This document shows positions 1-8,811 of a DNA stretch of 64,000 nucleotides, in pieces (within the stretch, counting starts at the first letter, position 1; every line of letters begins with the position of its first letter). The stretch is from Defluviicoccus sp. (GTDB lineage: Bacteria; Pseudomonadota; Alphaproteobacteria; MPNO01): the NCBI GenBank assembly GCA_022823775.1, contig JAJEHI010000135.1:100266-164265 (forward strand), given 5' to 3'. The notes under the pieces were generated by a model that saw only the letters and a list, made by a program, of their open reading frames with translations, did not search any database and was not told the DNA's origin. Position numbers and translations under genes: made by a program.

Positions 1-74
1 GCGACCCCAACGGGAGTCGAACCCGTGTCTTCAGCGTGAAAGGCTGATGTCCTAGGCCTCTAGACGATGGGGTC
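1..74 (-). tRNA. tRNA-Glu (anticodon TTC)
   Basis: The reverse complement folds as a cloverleaf. The acceptor stem is GACCCCA/TGGGGTC, the anticodon loop CTTTCAC carries TTC (positions 38-40), and the T-arm contains GGGTTCGA. The discriminator is G at position 2. Only the first C of a possible CCA end lies inside the window, so the 3' end is cut by the window edge. Confidence 0.95.
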
Positions 75-108
75 GTGGCGCGATTGGTAGCCGCCGAGAT
101 GGCGGAAA

Positions 109-831
109 TCAACCGCTACCTCGCCCGGTGCCGCTTTCGCGCGGCGGTTCCGGGTAGGGACGGCCGGTCTGCATGGGGTCCCGCGGATCGCGGCCGTAGC
201 GCCGCCGGGCGATAAGGCGGCGCCGCGCCACGACCAGCTTCAGCGACCAGACATAGCCTATCCAGGCGGCGGCAACCGCGTAGGGCGGGCAGCCCACCAG
301 CATCGCGAGCCCCCACCCCGCGACGGTGGCAATGCCTTCGAGAAAGATGGCGATGCCTTCGTGAAACATGTCCGGGATCCAGCTCGCGCCCGGCAGGTAG
401 TCGGTCGCCGGGTCCGCCTCGATACTGGCGTCCCGGTGCTCGATGAAGCCGCCATAGCCGGTGAGGTCGTCCCATCGCCCGAGAACCAGCTGCCCGGTCA
501 CGTAGAACATGTAATAGGCCGGCAGCACGGTCGCGAAATTGGTCACCCAGGTCCATGCCATCGCGTGGATCACGTTGAAGTCCCAGCGCGGCGCGAAGCG
601 GCGGACCGCCAGCCAGTGCGCCAGTACGAACATCATTTGGATGCCCACGGTCGGCGTCATCGCCCAGAACAGCCCGACCGCCACGCCGCGGGCGGTGTAT
701 TGCGGCGGATGCCGGCTGCGCTTTACGGGAACCACGAAACGGTATCGCAGCCAGCGGCCGAACCGGACCAGACCGTTGCGGCGCCGATAGGGCTGTGTCC
801 CGGCCGCAGGCAAGCTCCGCCCCTCCGTCAT
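109..831 (-). CDS. DUF2062 domain membrane protein
   Basis: A 240-residue protein of the DUF2062 family, a group of small membrane proteins of unknown function. A basic N-terminus (about residues 15-45) leads into a hydrophobic segment with the family-typical TPTVGIQMMF stretch near residue 60. Further membrane segments lie near residues 90-115 and 165-200, and the tail is Arg/Pro-rich and soluble. It lies 37 nt downstream of recJ on the same strand and may be co-transcribed with it. The family assignment is from pattern recognition; no biochemical role is known to me. Confidence 0.75.
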   Translation of the reverse strand: MTEGRSLPAAGTQPYRRRNGLVRFGRWLRYRFVVPVKRSRHPPQYTARGVAVGLFWAMTPTVGIQMMFVLAHWLAVRRFAPRWDFNVIHAMAWTWVTNFATVLPAYYMFYVTGQLVLGRWDDLTGYGGFIEHRDASIEADPATDYLPGASWIPDMFHEGIAIFLEGIATVAGWGLAMLVGCPPYAVAAAWIGYVWSLKLVVARRRLIARRRYGRDPRDPMQTGRPYPEPPRESGTGRGSG

Positions 832-868
832 CCTCGCCGGCTCGACCGGCGGGTCTCCACCTGCCGCA

Positions 869-2668
869 TCACGGCCTCGCCGCGTCCTCGATCACCAACT
901 CGACCGCATCCCGGCCGCGCCACCGATCCGCCTTGAGGTGCCCGGCGAGGTGGAGCGGGCTGCCCCAGTTCTCCAGCAATGCCTTGCCAAGCGCGGTGTC
1001 CGCGGCACGGAACGCCACTCCCTTGAGCCGGGGGCCGCCGTCCGCGCCGGCGAGGAAACAGCGGACGTGATCGGTGCCGACCACATCGGCGCGCGCCACC
1101 GTGACCCGCGGGAGAGCGAAGCGCGGCCGCGGGTTGCCGGCGCCAAACGGACCGACCGCTTCGAGCGCGCCGACGATATTTGCGGTGGCGCCTTTCGGCG
1201 TCAAGGCGCCGTCGATGGCGAGGCCCGCCGCGGGAATCCGGTAGTTCAACTGCCGCGCGATGTGCTCGTCGAGGAAGGATTTGAGCTCGCCGATCCGTTC
1301 GGTCGCGACCGAAAACCCCGCCGCCATGGCGTGACCGCCCCCGGCGATCAACAGCCCTTCCTGGCGGGCCGCGATTACCGCCGAGCCCAGTGCCGCCCCT
1401 CGTATCGACCGGCCCGAGCCCTTGGCGGTTGCGCCTTCGATCGCCAGCACGCAGGCGGGACGGTCGAAACGTTCGCGCAGCCGCGACGCCACGATTCCGA
1501 TCACGCCCGGATGCCAGCCCCGCTCCGCGACCAGGATTAGCGGTTCCTTCGCCGCGTCCGTTTCCGCGTTCTGCGCCTCGGCGAGCTCCGTCGCACGGTC
1601 GAGCACCTCGGCCTCGATCTCCCGCCGTTCCCGGTTGTAGCGGTCGAGCCGCGCCGCGATGTCGCCGATTTCGGTCGGATCGTCTATGGAGAGCAGCCGT
1701 GCCCCCAGCCCCGATTCGCCGACCCGACCGCCGGCATTGACCCTGGGGCCGAGCACGAAGCCCGCGTGGTAGGCGCCCGGGCGTTCGTCCAGTCCCGCGA
1801 TGTCGGCGAGAGCGGCGATCCCCGGGTTGTCGCGGCGCGCCATGACCTTCAGACCCTGGGCCACCAGCGCGCGGTTGATGCCCGTGAGCGGCACCACGTC
1901 GCAGATCGTCCCGAGAGCCACCAGGTCGAGCCAGGCCATGAGGTTCGGTTCGGAATGCCCCTCGCCGTACCACCATGCGTCCCTGAGCGCCCGGTTGACC
2001 GCGACAGCGAACAGGAACGTAACCCCGACGGCGGCGAGCTGGCGGCAATCGTTGTCCTCGTCGAGCCGATTCGGGTTGACAACCGCGACAGCCTCCGGGA
2101 GCCCCGCCTCGGCGACATGGTGGTCGAGCACGACGATATCGATTCCCAGAGCCGCGGCCTCGGCGAGCGGCTCATGCGCGGTCGTCCCGCAATCCACCGT
2201 AATCACGACGGAGACGCCCTCCGCCCGAAGCGCGCGGAGGCCGCCGATATTGGGTCCGTACCCTTCCGACATCCGGTCGGGAACATAGACCGCGAGATCG
2301 TGTCCGATGGAGGAGAAGAAGCGGACCAGCAACGCCGCCGAGGTGGCCCCGTCGACATCGTAGTCGGCGAACACCCCGATCCGTTCTCCGTCGTTGACCG
2401 CGCGCACGATACGCTCGCAGGCGCGGTCCATGTCACGCAGGGAAGACGGGTCGGGAAGCGCCGCCCGCAGGGTGGGATTCAGGAAATCGTCGACTTCTTC
2501 GATGGCGACGCCTCGCCCCGAAAGGACGCGCGCGACGATCTCCGGCAGCCCGTTCGCCTCCGCGATGGCAAGCGCGTGCCTGTCCTCGGTCGTTCGCGGA
2601 TACCAGCGCTTTCCGGTGATCGACCGCGCGACATCGAGATAGGCGGGGTCCGCTGTCGCCTCGATCAT
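869..2668 (-). CDS. recJ: Single-stranded-DNA-specific exonuclease RecJ
   Basis: RecJ is a 5'-3' single-strand DNA exonuclease used in recombinational repair and mismatch repair. The 599 residues match the family's usual length. The DHH domain shows DYDVDG at 102-107 and LDHH at 181-184, which are metal-binding motifs. The DHHA1-type domain has GGGHAMAAGF near residue 445, and an OB-fold-like C-terminal part follows. The gene is downstream of glpX (31 nt gap) in a same-strand run aminotransferase-hom-glpX-recJ, an order I associate with alphaproteobacteria. The start at 2668 gives the expected N-terminus. Confidence 0.95.
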   Translation of the reverse strand: MIEATADPAYLDVARSITGKRWYPRTTEDRHALAIAEANGLPEIVARVLSGRGVAIEEVDDFLNPTLRAALPDPSSLRDMDRACERIVRAVNDGERIGVFADYDVDGATSAALLVRFFSSIGHDLAVYVPDRMSEGYGPNIGGLRALRAEGVSVVITVDCGTTAHEPLAEAAALGIDIVVLDHHVAEAGLPEAVAVVNPNRLDEDNDCRQLAAVGVTFLFAVAVNRALRDAWWYGEGHSEPNLMAWLDLVALGTICDVVPLTGINRALVAQGLKVMARRDNPGIAALADIAGLDERPGAYHAGFVLGPRVNAGGRVGESGLGARLLSIDDPTEIGDIAARLDRYNRERREIEAEVLDRATELAEAQNAETDAAKEPLILVAERGWHPGVIGIVASRLRERFDRPACVLAIEGATAKGSGRSIRGAALGSAVIAARQEGLLIAGGGHAMAAGFSVATERIGELKSFLDEHIARQLNYRIPAAGLAIDGALTPKGATANIVGALEAVGPFGAGNPRPRFALPRVTVARADVVGTDHVRCFLAGADGGPRLKGVAFRAADTALGKALLENWGSPLHLAGHLKADRWRGRDAVELVIEDAARP

Positions 2669-2699
2669 CGGGATCCTCCGCCCCGGCGGCGCAACCGAC

Positions 2700-3692
2700 T
2701 CAGCCTCCGGCGTGGTCGAGGCCGGTCTTGCGCTCCAGGTTGTGGTGCGCCTCCACCAGCCGCACGGTGCCGGTTTTCGAGCGCATGACCATCGAATGGG
2801 TGTAGGCCCGGCCGGCTTCGCGCCGCACGCCGCGCAGCATGGTGCCGTTGGTCACGCCGGTGGCGGCGAACATCACGTCCCCGTTCGCCATATCCAGGAG
2901 CCCGTATTTGCGGTCGAGGTCGACGATCCCGCAATTGGCGGCACGGCCGCGCTCCTCGTCGTTGCGGAAGATCAGCCGGCCCTGCATCTGGCCGCCGATG
3001 CACCTCAGCGCGGCGGCGGCCAGCACGCCCTCCGGAGCTCCGCCCGAGCCCAGATAGATGTCGACGCCGCTTTCCGGCTGCGATGTCGCGATGACGCCGG
3101 AGACGTCGCCGTCGGTGATCAGCATGATCCGCGCGCCCGATTCCCGCACCTCGGCGATCAGCTCCTCGTGGCGCGGCCGGTCGAGAATGCAGGCGACGAG
3201 GTCGGAGACCTCCACGCCCTTGGCTTTCGCGAGGCTCTCGAGGTTCGCCGCCGGGCTTTCGTCGAGGTCGACCACGCCGTCGGGCAGCCCGCCGCCGACG
3301 GCGATCTTGTCCATGTAAACGTCGGGCGCGTTGAGAAACCCGTCTTCCTCGGCCATGGCGATGACGGCCAGCGCGTTGGTCAGACCCTTGGCGGTGATCG
3401 TGGTGCCTTCGAGGGGATCCAGCGCGATGTCGATCTTGGGCCCGCCGCCCGCGCCGACCTTCTCGCCGATATAGAGCATCGGCGCTTCGTCGCGCTCGCC
3501 CTCGCCGATCACCACCGTGCCGTCTATGGCAAGGCTGTTGAGCGCCGCGCGCATCGCATCGACCGCGACTTGATCGGCGGCCCGCTCGTCCCCGCGACCC
3601 ATCAGCCGCGATGCGGCGAGTGCCGCCGCCTCGGTCACCCTGACCGCCTCGAGCGCAAGGTTTCGGTCCATTTTCGAGGCGGGTTCGGTCAT
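2700..3692 (-). CDS. glpX: Class II fructose-1,6-bisphosphatase
   Basis: Hydrolyses fructose 1,6-bisphosphate to fructose 6-phosphate in gluconeogenesis (cytoplasmic, metal dependent). The 330 residues equal the usual GlpX length. Metal- and phosphate-binding motifs are visible: GEGERDEAPML at 63-73 and DPLEGTT at 92-98. The gene sits 20 nt after the homoserine dehydrogenase stop on the same strand and is followed by recJ. In a cell that lives on organic acids, as the transporters in this window suggest, a gluconeogenic phosphatase is expected. Confidence 0.95.
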   Translation of the reverse strand: MTEPASKMDRNLALEAVRVTEAAALAASRLMGRGDERAADQVAVDAMRAALNSLAIDGTVVIGEGERDEAPMLYIGEKVGAGGGPKIDIALDPLEGTTITAKGLTNALAVIAMAEEDGFLNAPDVYMDKIAVGGGLPDGVVDLDESPAANLESLAKAKGVEVSDLVACILDRPRHEELIAEVRESGARIMLITDGDVSGVIATSQPESGVDIYLGSGGAPEGVLAAAALRCIGGQMQGRLIFRNDEERGRAANCGIVDLDRKYGLLDMANGDVMFAATGVTNGTMLRGVRREAGRAYTHSMVMRSKTGTVRLVEAHHNLERKTGLDHAGG

Positions 3693-3712
3693 GATCCGAC
3701 TCCTTTCGCGCG

Positions 3713-5008
3713 TCAGCTTATCAACGATTCGATCCGAATCATGCGCGGAGGCTGCACCACGCTCCCGAGCGTCTCGATCCGCGCGAGCGCCCGCGCCATC
3801 GCGGCCTCTTCGGTCTCGTGGGTGGTGAGCACGACCGGCACCGCTTCGCCCGGCGCGCGGCCGCGCTGGATCATCGATTCCATCGAAATCTCCTCGTCGC
3901 GGAGCGCGGCAGCCACATCGGCGATGACGCCCGGCCGGTCGAGCACCATCAACCGCAGGTAATAGGGGCCGGCATGTCGGTCCATCGCCGCGGTCCCGGG
4001 CGGGGCGAGCCTGGCGGCCGGAACCGCGAAGACCGGCAGCCGGAGGCCGCGCGCCAGATCGACCAGATCGGCGACAACCGCGGACGCGGTCGGGCCAGCC
4101 CCCGCGCCGCGCCCTTCGAAGACCGCCGTCCCCACGCTGTCCCCCTCGGCGACGACCGCGTTGAACACGCCCTCCACGCCGGCCAGCGGCGCGGTTTCGG
4201 GAATCATGCAGGGGTGGACCCGCTGCTCGATACCGTGCCCGGTGCGCCGGGCGATGCCGAGCAGCTTGATCCGGTAGCCGAGCTCGTCGGCGAAGACGAT
4301 GTCGTCGGCCGATACATGGCGGATGCCCTCGACATGCACGCCGTCGAAGTCGATCTCGGTGCCGAAACCGAGCGCGGTCAGGATCGCGAGCTTGTGCGCC
4401 GCGTCGATGCCGTCGATGTCAAAAGCGGGGTCGGCCTCGGCATAGCCCAGGGCCTGCGCGTCGGCGAGAACCTCGTCGAACGGCCGGCCGGTCTCGCGCA
4501 TCTGGGTCAGGATGTAGTTGCAGGTCCCGTTGAGGATCCCGTATATCGCCGAAATCCGGTTGGCGGCGAGTCCTTCCCGCAACGCCTTGACGATCGGAAT
4601 GCCGCCCGCGACGGCCGCCTCGTAGCCGAGGGTCCGTCCGGTCTCCTCGGCCTGTCTCGCGAGGCGGGTGCCGTGCCTCGCGAGCAGCGCCTTGTTGGCG
4701 GTGACGATGTCGCGTCCGGCGTCGAGCGCGGCCTCGCATGCCGCCTTCGCGATCCCGTCCTCCCCGCCGATCAGCTCGACGAATACATCCGCGTCCGCAT
4801 TGCGCGCCATATCGACCGCATCGTCGAACCAGGCGACGCCGTCAAGATCGAGGCCCCGGTCCCGGGTCCTGTCCCGCGCCGACACGGCGACCACTCTGAT
4901 CGGGCGTCCCGCGCGGCCCGCGAGCGTTTCGGCCTGCTCCCTGAGCAGGGCGAATACGCCAGCGCCGACCGTGCCGAGTCCGGCGAGCGCGACGCCGAGC
5001 GGTGCCAT
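3713..5008 (-). CDS. hom: Homoserine dehydrogenase
   Basis: Converts aspartate semialdehyde to homoserine, the branch point to threonine and methionine. The start at 5008 gives 431 residues, normal for the monofunctional enzyme. Its ATG shares one base with the TGA of the upstream aminotransferase (TGATG), which implies translational coupling. The reading frame stays open upstream to 5359, but that part overlaps the aminotransferase and is not plausible protein. The NAD(P)-binding glycine motif GLGTVGAG is at 10-17, the catalytic domain follows, and an ACT domain (from about 345) probably mediates feedback control by threonine. Confidence 0.93.
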   Translation of the reverse strand: MAPLGVALAGLGTVGAGVFALLREQAETLAGRAGRPIRVVAVSARDRTRDRGLDLDGVAWFDDAVDMARNADADVFVELIGGEDGIAKAACEAALDAGRDIVTANKALLARHGTRLARQAEETGRTLGYEAAVAGGIPIVKALREGLAANRISAIYGILNGTCNYILTQMRETGRPFDEVLADAQALGYAEADPAFDIDGIDAAHKLAILTALGFGTEIDFDGVHVEGIRHVSADDIVFADELGYRIKLLGIARRTGHGIEQRVHPCMIPETAPLAGVEGVFNAVVAEGDSVGTAVFEGRGAGAGPTASAVVADLVDLARGLRLPVFAVPAARLAPPGTAAMDRHAGPYYLRLMVLDRPGVIADVAAALRDEEISMESMIQRGRAPGEAVPVVLTTHETEEAAMARALARIETLGSVVQPPRMIRIESLIS

Positions 5009-6243
5009 CAGGCTTGGACCGTCTGCTTCGGCGCCGAGACGAGCCGGTCGGTATCGGCCAGGAAGCGGCGGACGTTGCGTGCCGCCTGGCGGATACGGTG
5101 CCGGTTCTCGACCAGCGCGATCCGCACGTAGCCTTCGCCATATTCTCCGAATCCGACGCCCGGAGAGACGGCCACCTTCGCCTCCTCCAGCAGGAGCTTG
5201 GAAAATCCGAGCGATCCGATGTTGGAAAACCGGGGCGGAATCGGCGCCCAGGCGAACATGGTGGCGCCCGGCGGCGGGATCTCCCATCCCGCGGCGCTGA
5301 AGCTTTCCACCAGCACGTCCCGCCGCCGGCGATAGAGTGCGCGGGTTTCCTCGATGCACTCCTGCGGGCCGTTGAGCGCCGCCACCGCGGCGACCTGGAC
5401 CGGGGTGAAGGCGCCGTAATCGAGATAGGACTTCACCCGTGCCAGCGCCTCGATCAGCCTGCTGTTGCCGACGGCGAAGCCGATGCGCCAGCCCGGCATC
5501 GAATAGGTCTTGCTGAGCGATGTGAACTCGACGGCGATGTCGACCGCGCCCGGCACCTGCAGGATGGAGGGCGGCGGGTTGTGGTCAAAGTAAATCTCGG
5601 CATAGGCCAGGTCCGAGATCACGTATATGCCGCGCGACTTGCAAAAATCCACGACCTCCTCGTAGAACCCGAGATCCACGGTGTGCGCGGTCGGGTTGGC
5701 CGGGAAGTTGAGAATCACGGCAAGAGGCGCGGGCACGCTGTAGCGCGCCGCACGCTCGATTTCCGACAGGAAATCGATGCCGGGACCCACCGGAACATGA
5801 CGCAGCGCGCCGCCCGCGATGATGAATCCATAGGCATGGATCGGATAGGACGGGTTGGGCACGATGACCACGTCGCCGGGGCTGGTAATCGCCATCGCGA
5901 GGTTGGCGAACCCTTCCTTGGAGCCCAGGGTCGCGATGGCCTCCCGCTCGGGGTCGATCGTCACCCCGAAGCGGCGCTCGTAATAGGCCGCGATCGCGCG
6001 CCTGAGCCCGCGAATGCCGCGCGAGTTGGAATATCGGTGGGTCTTCGGATCCTGCACCGCCTCGACCAGTTTGGCGACGACGTGGGGCGGCGAAGGGGCG
6101 TCCGGGTTGCCCATGCCGAAATCGATGATGTCTTCGCCGGCCGCACGCGCAGCAGCCTTCATCGCGTTCACCTCGGCGAACACGTAGGGCGGCAGACGCT
6201 TGATCCGGTAGAATTCCTGGTCGCTTTCGGGCGTTCCGTTCAT
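5008..6243 (-). CDS. AlaC-like / LL-diaminopimelate-type aminotransferase
   Basis: A class I/II PLP-dependent aminotransferase of 411 residues. The PLP-binding lysine is K245 in SLSKTYSMPGWR, and the Asp/Tyr pair DLAY (211-214) and NPxNPT-like FPANPTAH are present. The closest named groups I recognise are alanine transaminase AlaC (YfdZ) and LL-diaminopimelate aminotransferase. Position directly before hom suggests amino-acid biosynthesis from aspartate or pyruvate. I chose the ATG at 6243 because family members begin at about this point; the frame stays open to 6537 without family-like sequence. The exact substrate is not determined by the sequence. Confidence 0.85.
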   Translation of the reverse strand: MNGTPESDQEFYRIKRLPPYVFAEVNAMKAAARAAGEDIIDFGMGNPDAPSPPHVVAKLVEAVQDPKTHRYSNSRGIRGLRRAIAAYYERRFGVTIDPEREAIATLGSKEGFANLAMAITSPGDVVIVPNPSYPIHAYGFIIAGGALRHVPVGPGIDFLSEIERAARYSVPAPLAVILNFPANPTAHTVDLGFYEEVVDFCKSRGIYVISDLAYAEIYFDHNPPPSILQVPGAVDIAVEFTSLSKTYSMPGWRIGFAVGNSRLIEALARVKSYLDYGAFTPVQVAAVAALNGPQECIEETRALYRRRRDVLVESFSAAGWEIPPPGATMFAWAPIPPRFSNIGSLGFSKLLLEEAKVAVSPGVGFGEYGEGYVRIALVENRHRIRQAARNVRRFLADTDRLVSAPKQTVQA

Positions 6244-6448
6244 GGGCCTGCCGGTATCCCGTTCCTCTCCGGATCCGCCCGCTTCGGGCGGTTCCTTCGT
6301 CGGCGGCGAAACTGCATGGTTTGGCGTGCGCTGACAACCCGGCGCGGCGTTCCGGATTGCCTTTCGACCGTCCGACATGCTGCCGAAAAACGCGCTGCAG
6401 CGGGGCGCGACGCCGCGGTTCCGTTCCGGCGTCAGGAGCGGAACGCCG

Positions 6449-7747
6449 TTACAGGAGGGACCAGGCAAGGTCCCTGGCTTCCTTCTCGGTTTCGACGATC
6501 CGGTCGTCGGGGATCCGGTCGAGCACATCGAACGCAAAAAGGGGTCCGTGGATTCGGTCGTTGATGCCGCAGACGACGATCTCGGTGCGGGTCTGCTTGG
6601 CGCGATCGATGACCTGGGCCAGCAGGTGAGCGGCGCTGTCGTCGACGTGGGTCGCTCTGGAAAGGTCGAATATCACGACGTCGTGGTCGCGGATGTCTGC
6701 GCCGATCAAGGCGATCAGCTTTCGCGAGGACGACACCGTGAAGGAGCCGCGAAAAGCCACCAGCCCTATTCGCGCGGTGAAATCGTCAGGTGCCTCCGCG
6801 CTGAAGGTTCTGTCGAGAAGCGGCGTCGAGATAACGCTGTCGAGTTCGAGCGATTCCAGTTGCGCGGCGTTCACGATATTGGCGGCGATAACCCCGAACA
6901 TGATCGCGAAGACCGGATCCACGAAGATTGTCACGGCCATGACCAGCAGCATGACCGTGGAATATCTCGGGTCCATCCGGGGGATCTTCCGCAGGAACGA
7001 GAACTCGATCATCCGCCAGCCGACGAGCATGACGATCGCGGACAGCGCGGCCAGCGGCAGCGCGGCCACGTGGGGGCCGAGGCGCAGAATGAGCGCCGCG
7101 ACGATGACAAGACAGACGATGCCGGCGACGACGGTTTTGCCGCCGAAGCGGCGCGCCGTCATGGTCGCGATGGTCGCCCCCCCGGGCATGACCCCGGCGA
7201 TTCCCGCCGCAAGATTTCCCAGGCCGACGCCGAACAGCTCGCGGTTCGGATTGTGCCGGGAACCGGTGAAGGTATCGGCGATCAGCGACCACATCAGGGT
7301 GTAGACGGAGCTGATCAGGGCGATCAGCACCGCCGGTCCCACCGCTTTCGGCAGGAAGTCGAGCGACGGAAGCTCGATCACCGGGATCGGCAAACCGACC
7401 GGGACGGGGCCCAGCTGATGGATGTCGGGTATGAAGAGCGCACCGATCCACCCGATCCCGACTGCGGCGAGCGGCGCGGGGATGAATCTGCCTATACGGG
7501 TCGGCCACAGGAAGATCAGGGCCAGGCAAAAGACTGCAAGGGCGAGGTCGCTTGTGCCGAGGTGAAACAGCTTCTCGGCCTGCGTCCAGAGGAGCAACAC
7601 GCCGATCCCCGACATGAACCCGGTGAGTACGATGTGCGGCATGTAGGAGACGTAGCGGCCGACGCCCGCGAGCCCGAGCACGATCTGGATGGCGCCGGCC
7701 ATGACAATGACGACCGCGAGTTCCGGCAGCGTCATCTCATTGCCCAT
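6449..7747 (-). CDS. SulP family anion transporter, C-terminal part with STAS domain (frame-disrupted gene)
   Basis: The larger part (432 residues) of a SulP/SLC26-type anion permease. It has about eight membrane segments beginning around LPELAVVIVMAG, including the SulP-typical GVGRYVSYMPHIVLTGFM region. A C-terminal STAS domain (about the last 105 residues) contains DLSRATHVDDSA. The N-terminal about 90 residues of the same transporter lie in another frame at 7732-8004. The two frames overlap over 16 bases, and homologous sequence passes from one to the other around 7735-7747. Starts ATGGGC (7747) or ATGACG (7735) would allow re-initiation, but a one-base frameshift in an originally 520-residue gene is simpler. 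Transported anion unknown (sulfate, bicarbonate or a carboxylate are family options). Confidence 0.75.
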   Translation of the reverse strand: MGNEMTLPELAVVIVMAGAIQIVLGLAGVGRYVSYMPHIVLTGFMSGIGVLLLWTQAEKLFHLGTSDLALAVFCLALIFLWPTRIGRFIPAPLAAVGIGWIGALFIPDIHQLGPVPVGLPIPVIELPSLDFLPKAVGPAVLIALISSVYTLMWSLIADTFTGSRHNPNRELFGVGLGNLAAGIAGVMPGGATIATMTARRFGGKTVVAGIVCLVIVAALILRLGPHVAALPLAALSAIVMLVGWRMIEFSFLRKIPRMDPRYSTVMLLVMAVTIFVDPVFAIMFGVIAANIVNAAQLESLELDSVISTPLLDRTFSAEAPDDFTARIGLVAFRGSFTVSSSRKLIALIGADIRDHDVVIFDLSRATHVDDSAAHLLAQVIDRAKQTRTEIVVCGINDRIHGPLFAFDVLDRIPDDRIVETEKEARDLAWSLL

Positions 7748-8004
7748 GACAGCGTCGCGGTGACCACCGCGAGCACCGCGCTCGGTCCGCTCACCATCGC
7801 TCGCGTGCCGCCGCAGACGGCCGCAATGATCCCGACGATGACGCCGCACCACAGTCCGGCAAGGGGTCCCATGCCGGAGATGACGCCGAGTGCCATGGCG
7901 GTCGGCACGTAGGATGCCACGAGGATGATGCCGGCCTTCAGGTCCGCCCAACCGGTCTCGCGGGCGTAGGGAGGCCGTTTTTCGTTCCGCAGACTATTCA
8001 GCAT
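7732..8004 (-). pseudogene. SulP family anion transporter, N-terminal fragment
   Basis: A 90-residue open frame starting at ATG 8004, with a good ribosome site GGGAGAG 8 nt upstream. It encodes the first SulP membrane segments, with LKAGIILVASYVPTAMALG and the MVSGPSAVLAVV stretch that normally continues straight into the next helix. Here the frame stops at TGA (7732-7734) just after TLSWAMR, and the rest of the protein continues in another frame at 6449-7747. The good ribosome site and intact coding suggest a recent frameshift or a sequencing error rather than old decay. Confidence 0.65.
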
Positions 8005-8110
8005 GTTCGGGACTCTCCCGCGGTCCGCGTCCGGCGGCCGATCCGCCTCGAATGTTAGTGCATGGACGGTTTCCCGGCCAAGCTGGCCGGTCGGTGTCGG
8101 CGACGGATAT

Positions 8111-8758
8111 TCAACGCTTGCGTGCCGCCAGAGCGACCGCTTCGTCGGCAAGTCGTGCGATTTCGTCGAACCTGGATGCCCGAACGAGAGCGGGACTGAC
8201 GATCCAGCTCCCGCCGCATGCGAGGACATTGGGCAGCGCCAGATAACTTCCGAGGTTGTCCGGACCGATGCCGCCGGTCGGCACGAACCGGATGGAGCCG
8301 TACGGTCCCGACAGAGCTTTCAGGAACGACACGCCGCCGCTGGCCTCGGCGGGGAAGAACTTGACCGCCTCGAGGCCGAAGCCCATCGCCTGTTCGACGC
8401 CCGTCGGGTTGTTGATGCCGGGCAGGATGGGCATGCCCGTCTCCACGCACGCCTCCACGACCGCGGGATTGAAGCCGGGCGTGACGACAAATTGGCTGCC
8501 GGCTTCACGGGCCAATTCCACCTGTTCGGTGTCGAGAACGGTCCCCGCGCCCACCAGCATTTCCGGAAATCGCTCCCGCACGATCCCGATGGAAGCCGCC
8601 GCCGCCTCCGATCGGAACGTGATCTCCGCCACGGGCAGGCCGCCCGCCATCAGCGCCTTCGCGAGAGGCGCGGCGGCGGCGCTCGTCTCCAGTTCCACGA
8701 CGGGCAAGACCCTCGCCTCGCCGAGCCGCGTCAGAACGTTCGATGGATTATCGGTCAT
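8111..8758 (-). CDS. eda: KDPG/KHG aldolase (2-dehydro-3-deoxyphosphogluconate aldolase)
   Basis: Cleaves 2-keto-3-deoxy-6-phosphogluconate to pyruvate and glyceraldehyde 3-phosphate. The 215 residues are normal for class I Eda. The Schiff-base lysine is K133 in AVKFFPAEASGG, the proton-transfer glutamate is E45 in VAEITFRS, and the phosphate site includes PTGGIG. It is 53 nt downstream of a sugar kinase of the KDG kinase type, so the pair forms the lower half of a hexuronate or Entner-Doudoroff-type route. I chose the start at ATG 8758 because it aligns with family starts; the open frame upstream overlaps the kinase. Confidence 0.93.
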   Translation of the reverse strand: MTDNPSNVLTRLGEARVLPVVELETSAAAAPLAKALMAGGLPVAEITFRSEAAAASIGIVRERFPEMLVGAGTVLDTEQVELAREAGSQFVVTPGFNPAVVEACVETGMPILPGINNPTGVEQAMGFGLEAVKFFPAEASGGVSFLKALSGPYGSIRFVPTGGIGPDNLGSYLALPNVLACGGSWIVSPALVRASRFDEIARLADEAVALAARKR

Positions 8759-8811
8759 GGTTCCCGATCCGACCCCGATTTGCGCGGCGACGGACGCAGC
8801 CGAACAAACGC

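Noticed and set aside
6244..6537. N-terminal extension of the aminotransferase
   Set aside because: The open frame has no family-like sequence; ATG 6243 fits the family start.
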